Below are positions 53,864-64,000 of a stretch of DNA of 64,000 bases, piece by piece. Numbering within the stretch: the first letter of the stretch is position 1; each line of letters opens with the position of its first letter. Below the pieces are notes generated by a model. The model was not told the DNA's origin and did no database searches. It saw only the letters and a program-made list of their open reading frames with translations. Origin of the DNA: Rana temporaria (lineage: Eukaryota > Chordata > Amphibia > Anura > Ranidae); contig NC_053489.1 in NCBI RefSeq assembly GCF_905171775.1, forward strand, positions 243,542,231 through 243,606,230. The letters run 5' to 3'. The position numbers and the translations under genes are program-made.

Positions 53864-54278
53864 AGTGGTAGTAAACTCTGTACTACCACTTTCACTTACA
53901 GGTAAGCCTATAATAAGGCTTACCTGTAAGTATAAAGAATACCTCCTAAACCTGTACGGTATAGGAGATTTTTCCCTCGCAATGCGCCGCAGGGATCTTC
54001 TGGCTAAAGGCCCGGCAGCCGCCAGACAGAAGTCTCCCGCGTGCATGTGACGTCATCGCCGCTCCAGCCAATCACAGCGCTGGAGCCGCGATACCCGGAA
54101 GACACGCCAAGGCAAGATGACATCTCCCTCGGCGTGGACCAGGTAAGTTCCCCTAACCTCGTTCCAAGGTAAGTATTTCATAATGAGCTAGTATGTGGTG
54201 CTTACTAGCTCATTATGGCTTTTGCTTTTCAGGTATGGGGGAAAAAAAAAAAAAAACAGCAGCGGCTTTACTACCGCT
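53864..54278. mobile_element. TTAA-flanked AGTGGTAGTAAA element nested in Tc1 copy 2
   Basis: The left end AGTGGTAGTAAACTC and right end GGCTTTACTACCGCT are inverted and flanked by TTAA (53860-53863, 54279-54282). The arm CTTACAGGTAAGCCTATAAT is itself palindromic. A relative is at 60261-60545. Confidence 0.75.
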
Positions 54279-54404
54279 TTAAGGTTCTCTTAGAACAGCT
54301 GTCTTTATACAGAGATTAAAATTACACACAGGTGGACTCTTTTTACTAAGTAGGTAACTGAAGGCAATTGGTTGCACTAGATTTTGTTAGGGGTATCGGA
54401 GTAA

Positions 54405-54630
54405 GGCCCCTTTCACACTTGTGTGACTTGGCACTGCCAAGTCACATGACAGGTCTTCCCCCATGATTTTCAATGAGTACCATTCATATCTGTGCGAGGT
54501 AGTCCCTGCACTACATTGGTCCAACTTTGATGTGACTTGGTCCATAGACATCAAGGTTACACAGACATTGCTTCAAGTTGTGCAAAAAACGCTGCAAAAT
54601 CGCGCCACTTTTATGTTGCACAAGTGTGCA
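54405..54630. mobile_element. GGCCCCTTTCACACTT element nested in Tc1 copy 2
   Basis: Left end GGCCCCTTTCACACTTGTGT and right end TTGCACAAGTGTG. Related to 30225-30482. It breaks Tc1 sequence between GGGGTATCGGAGTAA and CACACCACACTTTTTAGATA. Confidence 0.6.
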
Positions 54631-54809
54631 CACCACACTTTTTAGATATTTTTTTGTAAACAATTGGGAAAAAACATTTATTTTCCTTCCACTTCACAAT
54701 TATGTGCCACTTTGTGTTGGTCTAGCACATAAAATCCCAATAAAATACATTTACGTTTTTGGCTGTAACATGACAAAATGTGGAAAATATATATATTTTT
54801 TTTTCAAGG

Positions 54810-55000
54810 CACTTCCACGCACATGAGATTGGCTACAAGAGTTTCTGTGTACAAGGTATTCTCATCAATAGACATGTTGACCACATTGGAAACTACACCA
54901 GGAACATACTGATCACGTCAAAGAAAATGCCAGGGACTGGTATTAAGACATTTTCAAGCATGTGTCTAACACAGAGGCGACTACTTACCAGTTGCCGACT
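54810..55000. repeat. CTGCCAGGG minisatellite, right part
   Basis: Units such as GACATGTTGACCACATTGG, GGAACATACTGATCACGTC and ATGCCAGGGACTGG continue the array of 50390-51465 on the far side of Tc1 copy 2. Confidence 0.6.
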
Positions 55001-56013
55001 GCCTACTTCATACATACTGTGGCAAGTCTGCTCTATTGCGCAAAATCAGGTACCTGTACATGATTTTTTTTCAATAGCCACTGGGAGGGGTGCATGCGTT
55101 TCACCACAGGGGGAGCCAATCGGCAGGCCTGGTGACGCTATGGTTGCTGGCCACCCGCGATTGCTCCCCACAGAGATAGAACGTCAGGCATAGACACTGA
55201 TTTTGTGTTCCTGCTAATCAGGACCACGGATCACGGTGTCCATGCAGTGAGTCCAGCCGCACCACAGTAAAAACACGAACAGGATACACTTAACCCTTTG
55301 ATTGCCCCTGTTAACCCCTTCCTCTGCCATTTATACAGTGTCAGTGCATATTTTTAGCAGTCAGACCAAGTTAGTGCAGGGACTACTTTGTAGTTGGTGC
55401 GACTTGATGTCGCACAGATATGAATAATTATCATTGGGAATCATGGGGTATGACTTGTCATGCGACTTTGATGTCCAAGGAAAAGTCGCACAAGTGTGAA
55501 AGGGGCCTCACTGTAATAATGTCGCTTGTTCCCAAAAAAGTGTCAGTTGGGTGTTCGATCTGTCCGCCGCAATCCTGCCAAAAATCACTGATCACCGCCA
55601 TTACAAAGAAAAAAAAAAATGCCATAAATCTATCCCTTATTTTGAAGACGTTTTTAACTTTTGTGCAAACCAATCAGTATACGCTTATTGGGATTTTCTT
55701 TTTACCAAAAATATGTAGCATATTAGCCTAAACTGATAAAAAAATTTGATTAAAAAATAATAATTTATGGATATGTTTTATAGCAGAAAGTTAAAAATAT
55801 TGTTTTTTTTTTTTTTTTAATTGACGCTCTTTCTTTGTTTATAGCTGGGAAAAAAACAGGTGATCAAATACCACCAAAAGAAAGCTCCATTTGTGGGGGG
55901 AAAAATACATACATTTTATTTGGGTACAGTTTTGCACGGCTGCGCAAAAGTTAAAGTATCGCAGTGCTGGATTGCAAAAAATGGCCTGCTCAGTAAGGCG
56001 GTAAAACCTTGAA
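55001..56013. mobile_element. TTAA-type element remnant with nested piece
   Basis: It contains the family motif AAATACCACCAAAAGAAAGC (about 55868) and GTACAGTTTTGCACGGC near the right end. A GGGGCC-type inverted-repeat piece (about 55365-55507, ending CACAAGTGTGAAAGGGGCC) is inserted. Ends are decayed. Confidence 0.6.
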
Positions 56014-56089
56014 GTGGCATCTAAACATACAGATGTTTACTCAGACTACTGCCTTATGATATTATATTGATCAGCTAAGGCACACTTGG

Positions 56090-56800
56090 GCCAGATTCTC
56101 ATACATTAACGTTGCTCCTGGGCAGCGTAATGTATGTGCTGTACGCTACACCGCCGCAGGTTTACATCCTGATTCTCAGAACACTTACCTGTAAACTTGC
56201 GGCGGTGTATCCGCTCGGCGCAAGCCCGCCCAATTCAAATGGGGCGGGCACCATTTAAATTAGGCGCGCTCCCGCGCCGAGCGTACTGCGCATGCTCCGT
56301 CGGGTAAATTAACCGACGTGCATTGCGTTAAATGACGTCGCCCCGACGTCATTTGCTTAGACGTTTACGTAAATGGCGTCCAGCGCCATTCACGGACGTC
56401 TTACGCAAACAACGTATTTTTTTAAAACTTCGACGCGGGAACGACGGCCATAGTTAACATTGGTTGCCCCTGCTAATAGCAGGGGCAACCTTACGCGTCG
56501 CGTACGCTACGGAAACGACGTAAATTCTCAGCGTCGGACGCGCGTAGGTTCGGGAATCTCGCGTACTTACCTCATTTGCATAGACGACGGGGAAAACGAC
56601 GATGCGACACCTAGCGGCGGGAAAAAAAAATTACTTTTAAGATCTGACAGCGTAACAGCCTTACGCATGTCAGATCTAATGGTTATCTATGCGCAACTGA
56701 TTCTAAGAATCAGTCGCATAGATACCCGGGGCCAGATGAGGAGTTACGACGGCGCTAATGGTGTTGCGCCGTCGTAACGCCTTTGAGAATCTGGCCCACT
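56090..56800. mobile_element. CpG-rich palindromic element 1 (GGGCCAGATTCTCA ends)
   Basis: Ends GGGCCAGATTCTCATAC and TTTGAGAATCTGGCCC are inverted, with a likely ACTT duplication. Inside are several further palindromes and very many CpG dinucleotides (CGTCGTAACGCC, GGACGTCTTACGC). No transposase. CpG retention suggests recent spread. Confidence 0.75.
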
Positions 56801-56853
56801 TGAGTTTTTTTTTTTACTAAAGTGTTACTAAACCCACAGCAGTAAAATCAGTG

Positions 56854-57556
56854 GGGCATATTCAGATAGAGATACGACGCCGTATCTCCTGATACGCCGT
56901 CGTATCTCTGAGTTCCGTCGGTCGGATCTATGCGCCTGATTCATAGAATCAGGTTCCGCATAGATCTCCCTAAGATCCGACAGGTGTAAGTGACTTACAC
57001 TGTCGGATCTTAGGCTGCAATCTCACGCTGGCCGCTAGGTGGCGCTTCCGTTTGTATACGTGAGGAATATGCAAATGAGGAGTTACACAGATTCAGAAAC
57101 GAACGACCGCCCGGCGTTCGGCTTTTTCCGGCGTATAGTTACCCCTGCTATATGCGGCGTATCCTATGTTAAGTATGGCCGTCGTTCCCGGGTCGAATTT
57201 TGCATTTTTTACGTCGTTTGCGTAAGTCGTTTGCGAATACGGATGGACGTAATTTACGTTCACGTCGAAACCAATGACGTCCTAGCGACGTCATTTGGAG
57301 CAATGCACGCTGGGAAATTTAGCGGACGGCGAATGTGCAGTTCGTTCGGCGCGGGGACGCGCCTGATTTAAATTGTACACGTCCCCTAGCCGCGGAATTT
57401 GAATTCCGCCGGGGGATTTACGATACCCCGCCGTAACTTTAGAGGCAAGTGCTTTCTGAATAAAGCACTTGCCTCAAAAACTTGCGGCGGCGTAACGTAA
57501 ATCAGATCGGTGAGCGGATCTTTAGATCCGCGTAACCTATCTGAATCTGGCCCAGT
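56854..57556. mobile_element. CpG-rich palindromic element 2 (GGGCATATTCAGATAG ends)
   Basis: Left end GGGGCATATTCAGATAGAGA, right end CTATCTGAATCTGGCCC, inverted. The inner palindromes ACGCCGTATCTCCTGATACG and GATCCGACAGGTGTAAGTG with its inverse are visible. Related to element 1 in layout and composition but different in sequence. Confidence 0.72.
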
Positions 57557-57867
57557 GTGTATATGCAGTAAAGCATGCCGTTTAGACTCGCTGTGGAACC
57601 CAAGGGATTAATGATCTGTATTGTGTAAAAAGGTTGTTTGATCCTCCCTTTCTTCCGCAGTCTCCAAACCATCTCCCGATAGTAGAGTCTTGGGGGGCAC
57701 TGTTTAGATCACTACATATAAAGTGGTCTTACGTACTAAAGCTGAAAATCACCTTATCACAGGCCACAATATGTTAGTTCCACTTTCAGCACCAACCATT
57801 ATTACATATTGAGTACATACAATTTTTTTAATTCTTCAAATCTCAAAAGCCTAATTTCAGATTTACT

Positions 57868-58257
57868 TTTGTGTCAAATAGTTTGTTTGGTCCAAGCTGG
57901 CCCAAATAAACCATTTATTTTACGAATAGGTGGGCTCACTGTCAGCGCTGTATAAGCTATACAGCGTTAGTCAATATATGGCAATGCTGTGTTCCAGCAG
58001 CGAGTGGTATGTGGGACTTCCCGTCTTCTGTCGGAACAAAATCATGATCCTTGTATTTTATCAATAAATTCAATGTTTTCTCTGAATCAATTTATTGATA
58101 TAAAATATAGGGCCTCCTGTGAATGGCTCAAGTCGAAGTCCCTGTACCACTGCCAAACACATCAATGTAGATATTGAATGTAACAGATCCTACATACGGT
58201 TTATACAGCGCTAACAGCAGATGCATCCCTTAGTAAAGGAAATAGTTTGGGCCAGCT
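57868..58257. mobile_element. Inverted-repeat element (GGTCCAAGCTGGCCCAAA ends)
   Basis: Left GGTCCAAGCTGGCCCAAATA and right TAGTTTGGGCCAGCTTGGAC are inverted. Inner pieces ATCAATAAATTCAATG and AATCAATTTATTGATA also pair. It abuts the TTAA-type element at 58258. Confidence 0.65.
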
Positions 58258-59338
58258 TGGACGTCCAAGGCTTTGTGCGGTGATATCTGAATGATGCCTG
58301 CAGCTACAGGCATCATTCAGATATTACCGTCTTCAGCCGGCGATTCTCTGCAACATAATAATGATCATAGCGGCGGTTCCATCCGGTGCTTCTCCGGGCT
58401 CTCCCGTGCCATCGGGGGCCCGGAGAGCGAATCGGCCGGCGTTCGCTGGGAAAGCATAGAGATGACTGGTGACCAGATGTCTATGACCGTCGGAGGTCCG
58501 GGCGCAACGTTATGACGTCACGCCCAGTACCCGAAAGTAAACAAAGCCGCAATCGCGGCTGTCGGGATTAGATCTGTGAATTTTTTTCACTGATCTAATG
58601 CTTGTAAGCCTGAAGGAGAGATGTGAGGTCTTATTGACACCACATCTCTCCATAAAGAGGACCTGTCACAGTGATTCCTATTACAAGGGATGTTTACATT
58701 CCTTGTAATAGGAAACAAAAGTGATCAAAAAAAAAATATGTCAAATAAAGTGTTCAAATAAAAAAATGAAGTAAAATAAAATTACAATTTTTTTTTTTCA
58801 AAACGCCCCTGTCCCTGGTAGCTCGCGCTTAGAAGTGAACTGCAAGTCCCGCCCAAATATTTAAACGCCCTTCAAACCCCACATGTGAGGTATCGTCGCG
58901 TGCGCTAGAGCGCGTGCAACAATTCTAGCACTAGACCTCCTCTGTAACTCAAAAATAGTAACCTGTTAAAGCGTCGCCTATGGATATTTTTAAGTGGCGC
59001 CATTCCATGAGTGCGTGCAATATTAAAGTGTGACATGTTAGGTATCTATTTACTCGGCGTAACATCATATTTCACATTATACAAAAATTGGGCTAACTTT
59101 ACGGTTTTGTTATTTTTTAATCCATGAAACCGTTTCTTTTCCCCAAAAAAGGCATTTGAACAATTATTGCGCAAATACCGTGCAAGAAAAAAAGTTGCAA
59201 TGACCGCCATTTTATTCCCTAGGGTGTCTGCTAAAAAAATATATATAATGTTTGGGGGTTCTGATTAATTTTCTAGGGAAAAATTTTGATTTTTACATGA
59301 AGGAGAAAAGTGCCAAAACAGGCCGGGATGTCAAGTGG
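58258..59338. mobile_element. TTAA-type element, 5'-truncated
   Basis: Right end GATGTCAAGTGG followed by TTAA (59339-59342). The body is collinear with 39740-40962 (GGGCTCTCCCGTGCCATCGG, TAGAGATGACTGGTGACCAG, ATTCCTATTACAAGGGATGT). The left end is missing. Confidence 0.72.
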
Positions 59339-59342
59339 TTAA

Positions 59343-59877
59343 AGTGCAAGTAAACCCGGAGTTAGGCTTTAACAAATTATTTTGTTTAATCACTGCTCAA
59401 TTAGCCTGAGTTTTCGATGATTTTACATAGAGCTAAGGCCAACTGTGAGGACCTGTGCAAAATTGGAGTACTAGCAGTATACACATTTATAGAACAATTT
59501 TTGTCACCTCCAGCTGCCATCCAAAGTATGTCATCATCACTACTGCCTAATGTGAGGTCACACATTTGAAGCCAGTTAAAGTTAAACTGTAGTACTGATT
59601 CAATGTGTTATCCTACAGGAGAAGATTACTGAAAAGTAATAAAGTTGCACTTAATTTGATCAGATATTTTAATAACTTAAATATGGCTTAGAATAAACAT
59701 TTCAGCTCTGATTTTTTTTACAACAGGGATATTATAAAATGGTATTAGTGTTAATAAACAAGTCTAAAATGCAGAAAAACAGACAGTTTCATAAACGTCA
59801 AACATTTCCTTCATTAGGCAGCCCCAGTCAGTAGCAGCATAAATAGTTCACATTTCTTCAAGGACCAAGCACTGCTT
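59343..59877. other. Intergenic / 3' flank of the next gene
   Basis: No repeat is recognised. TTTAAT at about 59668 (ATTAAA on the - strand) may be the polyadenylation signal of the gene ending at 59878. Confidence 0.4.
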
Positions 59878-60180
59878 TTAGTTTGTCTGATGCTTAATAT
59901 CCAGAGGGAACTTGTGCAGGAGTTCCTGGACTTCACCTTGTAGAGACACAGGCCAAGCTTTAATTTCTCTAAGCAGGCACTCTGCCTTTTGGATCAGAAC
60001 CTCCTGGCGGTACTGCAGGTCCACCAAAAGCTGCTTGTTTTCCTCCATCTTCTGCACTGTGCCCTGTATATTACTTCCAGCAAAGTCACATCTTTTCTGC
60101 TGCATTATATGATTGAACTCTTCTTCCGTGAGCCCCAGAGATGAAAAATTCATAGTCTCAATGTAAGAGGATGCAGAACA
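59878..60180 (-). CDS. Last coding exon of an unidentified coiled-coil protein
   Basis: On the - strand a polypyrimidine stretch and acceptor TTCTATCTAG (ending at 60181) precede 100 open codons and TAA. The exon reads CSASSYIETMNFSSLGLTEE, then EFNHIMQQKRCDFAGSNIQG, TVQKMEENKQLLVDLQYRQE, VLIQKAECLLREIKAWPVSL and a LLHKFPLDI tail. Alternatively the Met at 60153 starts a 91-residue protein. The middle is a probable coiled coil. The pattern weakly recalls the C-terminus of kinetochore Nnf1/PMF1, but I do not trust this enough to name it. It is convergent with MORC2 and repeat-free, unlike its surroundings. Confidence 0.6.
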   Translation of the reverse strand, partial: CSASSYIETMNFSSLGLTEEEFNHIMQQKRCDFAGSNIQGTVQKMEENKQLLVDLQYRQEVLIQKAECLLREIKAWPVSLQGEVQELLHKFPLDIKHQTN

Positions 60181-60260
60181 CTAGATAGAAGAACAGCATG
60201 ATTATTTTTCACACAGTAATGACAATTCACCTATACAACTCATATAGTAGCCTGTTTTAA

Positions 60261-60545
60261 AGTGGTTGTAAACCCTTACAATCCACTTTTTGCTAGGCTT
60301 ACCTGAAGCTACCCAGGTTATCTCCTAAACCACGGTTTAGAAGATATCCCCTGTATCTGCATGTGCCGACGTCATCAGCACACGTAGCCCTTGCTTCAGT
60401 GAGTGTGCCGTTACCCACAGCTCTGGCTAATCACAGCACCGGAGCCCGCAATACCCGGAAGTAACTCCGGGAGCGATGTTGCCGGCCAGTGCTTTGTACG
60501 GGCACCGCAGCGGGGGTTTCAATCTCAGGCGAGTATTACATAATG
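60261..60545. mobile_element. Relative of the AGTGGTAGTAAA element, partial
   Basis: Begins AAAGTGGTTGTAAACCC and shares CTAGGCTTACCTG, TATCTCCTAAACC and CCCGCAATACCCGGAAG with 53864-54278. The right end is missing; sequence from about 60550 is different. Confidence 0.55.
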
Positions 60546-60939
60546 AACAGTAAAAGTTAGCCCAATTTTTTCCATAATGTGAAAGATGATGTCACGCCAA
60601 GTAAATGGATACCAAACATGTCATGCTTTAAAATTTCGGAATGGCGACAAACTACGGTACTTAAAAATCTCCCTCTCTTGCTGCCCTCTGCTGCTGCCAT
60701 AACCCTGGTATTTAAAGTCAAAAGTAATGACCTACATTTACAATTAGGCAGTCGGCAAGTGGTATTAAACCCAAAACCAAAAATGTAATATAGTGCAGCT
60801 TTTTAAGCATTAGATGTGGCTGCTTCCGTCTATGTAGACAAGGCAGAGTTTCGTTCTCACAGGGGAAGGGATGGCTTTTGTTTTCCTGCAAAGCAGTTAC
60901 TAAAAATGTATCACTTCCCTTAATAAAAGCAGTACACAT
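60546..60939. other. Intergenic, repeat fragments
   Basis: Contains TGGCGACAAACTACGGTACTT, which relates to the inner part of the TTAA-type elements (compare about 40575). No exon is seen. Confidence 0.4.
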
Positions 60940-61497
60940 AGTAAACACAGACACTGGCTAGGCACACAGTTAACCCTGGATGTTTAACCCCTTCCCAGCC
61001 AGTTTCACTAGTACAGTGACAGTGCATATTTTTTAGCACTGATCATTATACTGGTGTCACTGGTTCCTGCAAAGTGTCAGTTAATGTCTGATTGTCCGCT
61101 GCAATATCGCAGTCCCGCTATAAGTCGCTGATCGCTGCCATTACTATTATTAAAAATAAATAAAAAGTCTATAAATATATCCCATAGTTTGCAGATGCTA
61201 TAACATTTGCGTAAACCAATCATTATACGCTTATTGGGATTTTTTTTAACCAAAAACGTGTAGCAGAATACATATTGGTCTAAATTTATGAATACATTTT
61301 TTTTTCTTTTTTTTATTGGATGTGTTTAAAAACAAAGTAAAAAATTGATTTATTTTTTTCAAAATTGTCAGTCTATTTTTGTTTATAGCACAAAAAATAA
61401 AAAACGCAGTGGTGATCAAATACCACCAAACGAAAGCTCTATTTGTGGGGACGTGTCATGAAGAGGGGGTAAATCTTCTGGAGGTCAAGTGGTTAAT
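60940..61497. mobile_element. TTAA-type element, partial
   Basis: Contains the motifs GATCAAATACCACCAAACGA (about 61415) and the right end GGAGGTCAAGTGG followed by TTAA. The left end is not clear. Confidence 0.6.
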
Positions 61498-61499
61498 CA

Positions 61500-62090
61500 C
61501 TCATGCCAGTGCTAAATTGGAACTCCACCCAAAAGTGGAAGTTCTGCTTTAAGCACTCCTTAACCCCTTCTATGCCACATTTGGCATGTAATTTTTTTTG
61601 GAGGGGGGGGGGACTTGTTTTGACAGGTATCCCTCTCACACTTCCGCTAAGGCAGCCTAGGCGACACGTCACAGGTCCCAGAAGATTGCCAGGCCACTGA
61701 GAAGACGCAGCACAACTGGAGCATGCGCAGTTAGCTGGGTGCCCACTAGGGTTGTCACCTCATCCCTTTAAAACAGAACACATATGAATTACACAGGTTC
61801 TGAGGCTAATTTAAATTAGATAAGGCTCCACTTGAGTTTAATTACCACCTTAATCAGCCACAGAACCTGTGTAATTAATATGTGTTCTGTTTTAAAGGGA
61901 TGAGGTGGCAACCTTAGTGCCCACACTTGTAATGCTGGTGCCGGAGAGAGGCAAGGGAGAGAACCGTGGGTTTGGGCGGTTGCGTCGCTAGATCCTGGCA
62001 CAAGAGAATGTGTGTTTATTAAAAGTCAGCAGCTACACCTTTTGTAGCTACTGACTTTTATTAAACACAAAAACGTCTGGATCTCTGTGT
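61500..62090. mobile_element. Dispersed repeat (relative of 27735-28108), interrupted
   Basis: Shares GTCACAGGTCCCAGAAGATT, AGCTGGGTGCCCAC and CAGCAGCTACACCTTTTGTA with 27735-28108. It is split by the palindromic element at 61748-61913. Confidence 0.6.
61748..61913. mobile_element. Palindromic MITE (GGGTTGTCACCTCATCCC ends)
   Basis: Left GGTTGTCACCTCATCCCTTT is the near-exact inverse of right AAAGGGATGAGGTGGCAACC, and the arms extend through CAGAACACATATGAATTACA against TGTAATTAATATGTGTTCTG. About 165 bp. The host repeat resumes at TGCCCAC, which is present on both sides. Confidence 0.8.
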
Positions 62091-62092
62091 TA

Positions 62093-62216
62093 GGCTGGAT
62101 TCACACCTATGCAGTTTTAGTCCTTTTTGCAGATTTTCACTACAGTCCATTTACTACACATTCTGTAGTGCAAAATGCAAAAAGCACTAAAAATGCATAG
62201 GTGTAAATCCACCCTT
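62093..62216. mobile_element. Small palindromic MITE (GGCTGGATTCACACC ends)
   Basis: Left GGCTGGATTCACACCTATGC and right GCATAGGTGTAAATCCACCC are inverted. TTA flanks both sides, which would fit a PIF/Harbinger-type 3-bp target. Confidence 0.7.
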
Positions 62217-62692
62217 AAGTGGTTTGTCTCATCCATCCACCCATATCTGTAGGTTGCACATGCGTATGTAAATGGTGTTCGCACTACACATGAGGTTTTA
62301 GCAAGATCAATAATTCTAGCACCGGCTTCCTGTGTAACTCTAGAATGGTAACCTGTAAATGCTTATAAAGTGTCACCTATGGAGATTTTTTAAGTACCGT
62401 AGTTTGGCGCCGTTCCAAGAGCGTTCGCAGTTTTAAAGTTTGACATTTTACCAAACAATTGGGTATTATATAGTGTTTTTCTGCATCAAAATCGTGTTTG
62501 AAAAACCGATGCGCAAACATCTTGAGATATAAAAATCTGCAACACCCACCATTTTATTCCGCCACTAAAAAATATATATAATATTCGAGTGTTCTAAGTC
62601 ATTTTCTAAGAAATTTTGTAGCAAAATAAAACAAGTAGATTTTTAGACTTATATAAGATGTGTCAGAATAGGCCAGGGGCTGAAGTGGTTAA
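62217..62692. mobile_element. TTAA-type element, short copy
   Basis: Right end GGCCAGGGGCTGAAGTGG followed by TTAA (about 62687-62690). The body GATTTTTTAAGTACCGTAGTTTGGCGC matches 40570-40600. The left end near 62217 is eroded. Confidence 0.6.
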
Positions 62693-63289
62693 AAACTGTA
62701 AAATGTATTTAGGTAAACAAATTAGACCTGGACATTTAGGAAATGTATAAAAAGGGATGATTCCCTCCAGCAACTACTGTCAACATTGCTGGACCGCTTG
62801 GAAAAAATATAAGACACATAAAATAAACATAAATCAGATTGATTATTATCATTACAAATATTAATACCATTGAAATATCATAGTATGCCAACTTCAGAAC
62901 AGCAGTTCTTTTATTCGAAATAGCTACATCCATTTATAAATGTCACAACCCATTTAAACTGAGAAAATCTATGACAGTGGGCATGTCACTATTCAATTTA
63001 AAGCCATTATGTTATTGTCTGTAGCCTTTGCAAATGACACAAGATTATCCCTTGGGAACAAGGAAAGGAGGTTCCATCTGTTCACAGGAAACCATATTTT
63101 AAATATTCTGTTAAAAATGTATCATGTAGCAAAGATGTTCCTGATATCTTGGAGCAGAGGGACAGGCGAGGGGCCCCCTGAGGTTCAACAATGCTGCCCT
63201 GTCAATGTTGCCCTGGAAATTATGCTGATCATGCTTTGTCTTTTAGCCCCTGAACAACTAAAACCACAAAGTCCTGTCTTTTTTTTATT
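62693..63289. other. Intergenic, nothing recognised
   Basis: AT-rich sequence without a convincing exon or repeat. The open frame from 63009 to 63386 runs into a known repeat and has no family resemblance. Confidence 0.4.
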
Positions 63290-63625
63290 ATTCTTAAAAG
63301 AGAAGTGGAACACTGCCGATGGCTCAGTTTTTTCAGCTCCCAGAGAGGAGAGCTGTTGGCGGTCAATCAGCAGCTCTCCGCTCTAACCCCGCCATGCTTA
63401 CTGAAGCGCTGAGCTGTGGAAGGGCGGAGTGCGGCCATCTGAACCTCTCAGCGGCACGCCGAGAGGCTAAGACAGGTGTCTGGACCGATTCCTTTGATGT
63501 CAGCAGAAAGCAGACTTCAGTCCACTGCTGAAAACAGGTCACAGGAGTGCAAAACGGATTGCACTCCTGTGACCCATAGGAGAAGCCCAGACAAACAAGC
63601 TCAGGCTAGACTTCTCGTTTAAGGA
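63290..63625. mobile_element. Dispersed repeat related to 53336-53640
   Basis: Contains ATCAGCAGCTCTCCGC, ACTTCAGTCCACTGCTGAAA and the palindrome CAGGAGTGCAAAACGGATTGCACTCCTG, and ends TTCTCGTTTAAGG. In inverse orientation it resembles the second insertion of Tc1 copy 2. Confidence 0.55.
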
Positions 63626-63897
63626 TTTGCTACAGTATGTGATACATTTACTCACACTTGTAAGTCAGCCTGTGTACCAGCATGTGGTAAGGTAGAGCAG
63701 CAACTGCCAGACTACAGATGACCTCTCATCTTTGAGGCTCATGGTCTACAGCAGACATTTTCAACCAGGGTTCTGTGGAACCCCAGTGTTTCTCCAGAGG
63801 TTACTGGGGGTTTCTTGAGCTGTGACTGACTGACCCTCCATTCGATGGTGCTTGCATAGGTCCAGGCCCAATGCCAGTTGGCACAACCAGCTACATC

Positions 63898-64000
63898 AGT
63901 GGTTCTCAACCTGGGGGTCGAATGATGATTTGCCAGGGGTCACCAAATCCTGGCCCGTTTCTTAAGCCCACACCGCTCTCCCAGCCTTTCCTCGGCCACC
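63898..64000. mobile_element. hAT-like element, 5' end (runs off right edge)
   Basis: CAGTGGTTCTCAACCTGGGG is the usual end of a hAT family. The window stops before its other end. A similar but older start, ACATTTTCAACCAGGGTTCT, lies at about 63757. Confidence 0.55.

Larger units (their letters stand above)
51466..54809. mobile_element. Tc1/mariner-like element, copy 2, with nested insertions
   Basis: Left end CAGTGCCTTAAAGTATTCAC, then GAAATTTTCCACATTTTGTC; right end ACAAAATGTGGAAAATA at about 54773. It aligns with copy 1 (26092-27717) in stretches 51466-52288, about 53770-53860, 54283-54404 and 54631-54809. Between them are four foreign segments. The transposase is not readable. Confidence 0.8.

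Noticed and set aside
63009..63386. 125-codon open frame on the + strand
   Set aside because: No recognisable domain or splice context. Its 3' part lies in a dispersed repeat.

Overview
This is vertebrate genomic DNA, most likely from an anuran amphibian and probably a true frog. There are no bacterial-style operons. A multi-exon gene with GT-AG introns lies in a dense, nested field of transposable elements: Tx1/L1-like LINEs, DIRS tyrosine-recombinase retrotransposons, a Penelope-like element, Tc1/mariner, hAT and many small inverted-repeat elements. The frog assignment is inferred from this repeat mix; the sequence does not prove it.

The host gene of the left half is the 3' half of MORC2, on the + strand. 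MORC2 is a GHKL-ATPase/CW-zinc-finger chromatin silencer that works with the HUSH complex. Nine exons are visible (3215-3286, 7954-8331, 9068-9229, 11296-11440, 19767-19908, 24216-24393, 28228-28321, 32052-32240, 34549-34617). They encode the proline/serine-rich linker, an acidic stretch, the chromo-like domain and the C-terminal coiled coil, and end at a TGA at 34615 with an AATAAA at 34941. Eight exons are open and phase-compatible. The sixth (24216-24393) keeps MORC2-like sequence but needs four separate +1 corrections. The ATPase and CW domains lie upstream of the window.

The introns hold two Tx1/L1-like LINE 3' ends (1-2577), a decayed Penelope-like element on the - strand (5200-7900), a DIRS element nested in an older DIRS (12000-18150), TTAA-flanked miniature elements, a hAT element with a perfect 8-bp target duplication (24440-25703), a Tc1 remnant (26092-27717) and further DIRS pieces (28618-30910).

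Just downstream of MORC2, 35011-49188 is one LINE insertion on the - strand bounded by a 15-bp target duplication. It is interrupted by a truncated DIRS (C0), which is interrupted by a near-complete DIRS (C), which in turn carries a TTAA-flanked element. A SINE-like element also splits LINE ORF1. DIRS A and C show left and right inverted repeats and an internal complementary region that matches both ends. C retains Gag, RT, RNase H, methyltransferase-like and tyrosine-recombinase remnants, all frameshifted.

The right quarter (49200-64000) is intergenic. It contains a degenerate TGCCAGGG minisatellite split by a second Tc1 copy that carries several nested elements, two CpG-rich palindromic elements (56090-57556) and more TTAA-type repeats. 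One apparently real host exon lies here: the last coding exon of an unidentified small coiled-coil protein on the - strand (59878-60180), convergent with MORC2. I saw no tRNA, rRNA or CRISPR array.
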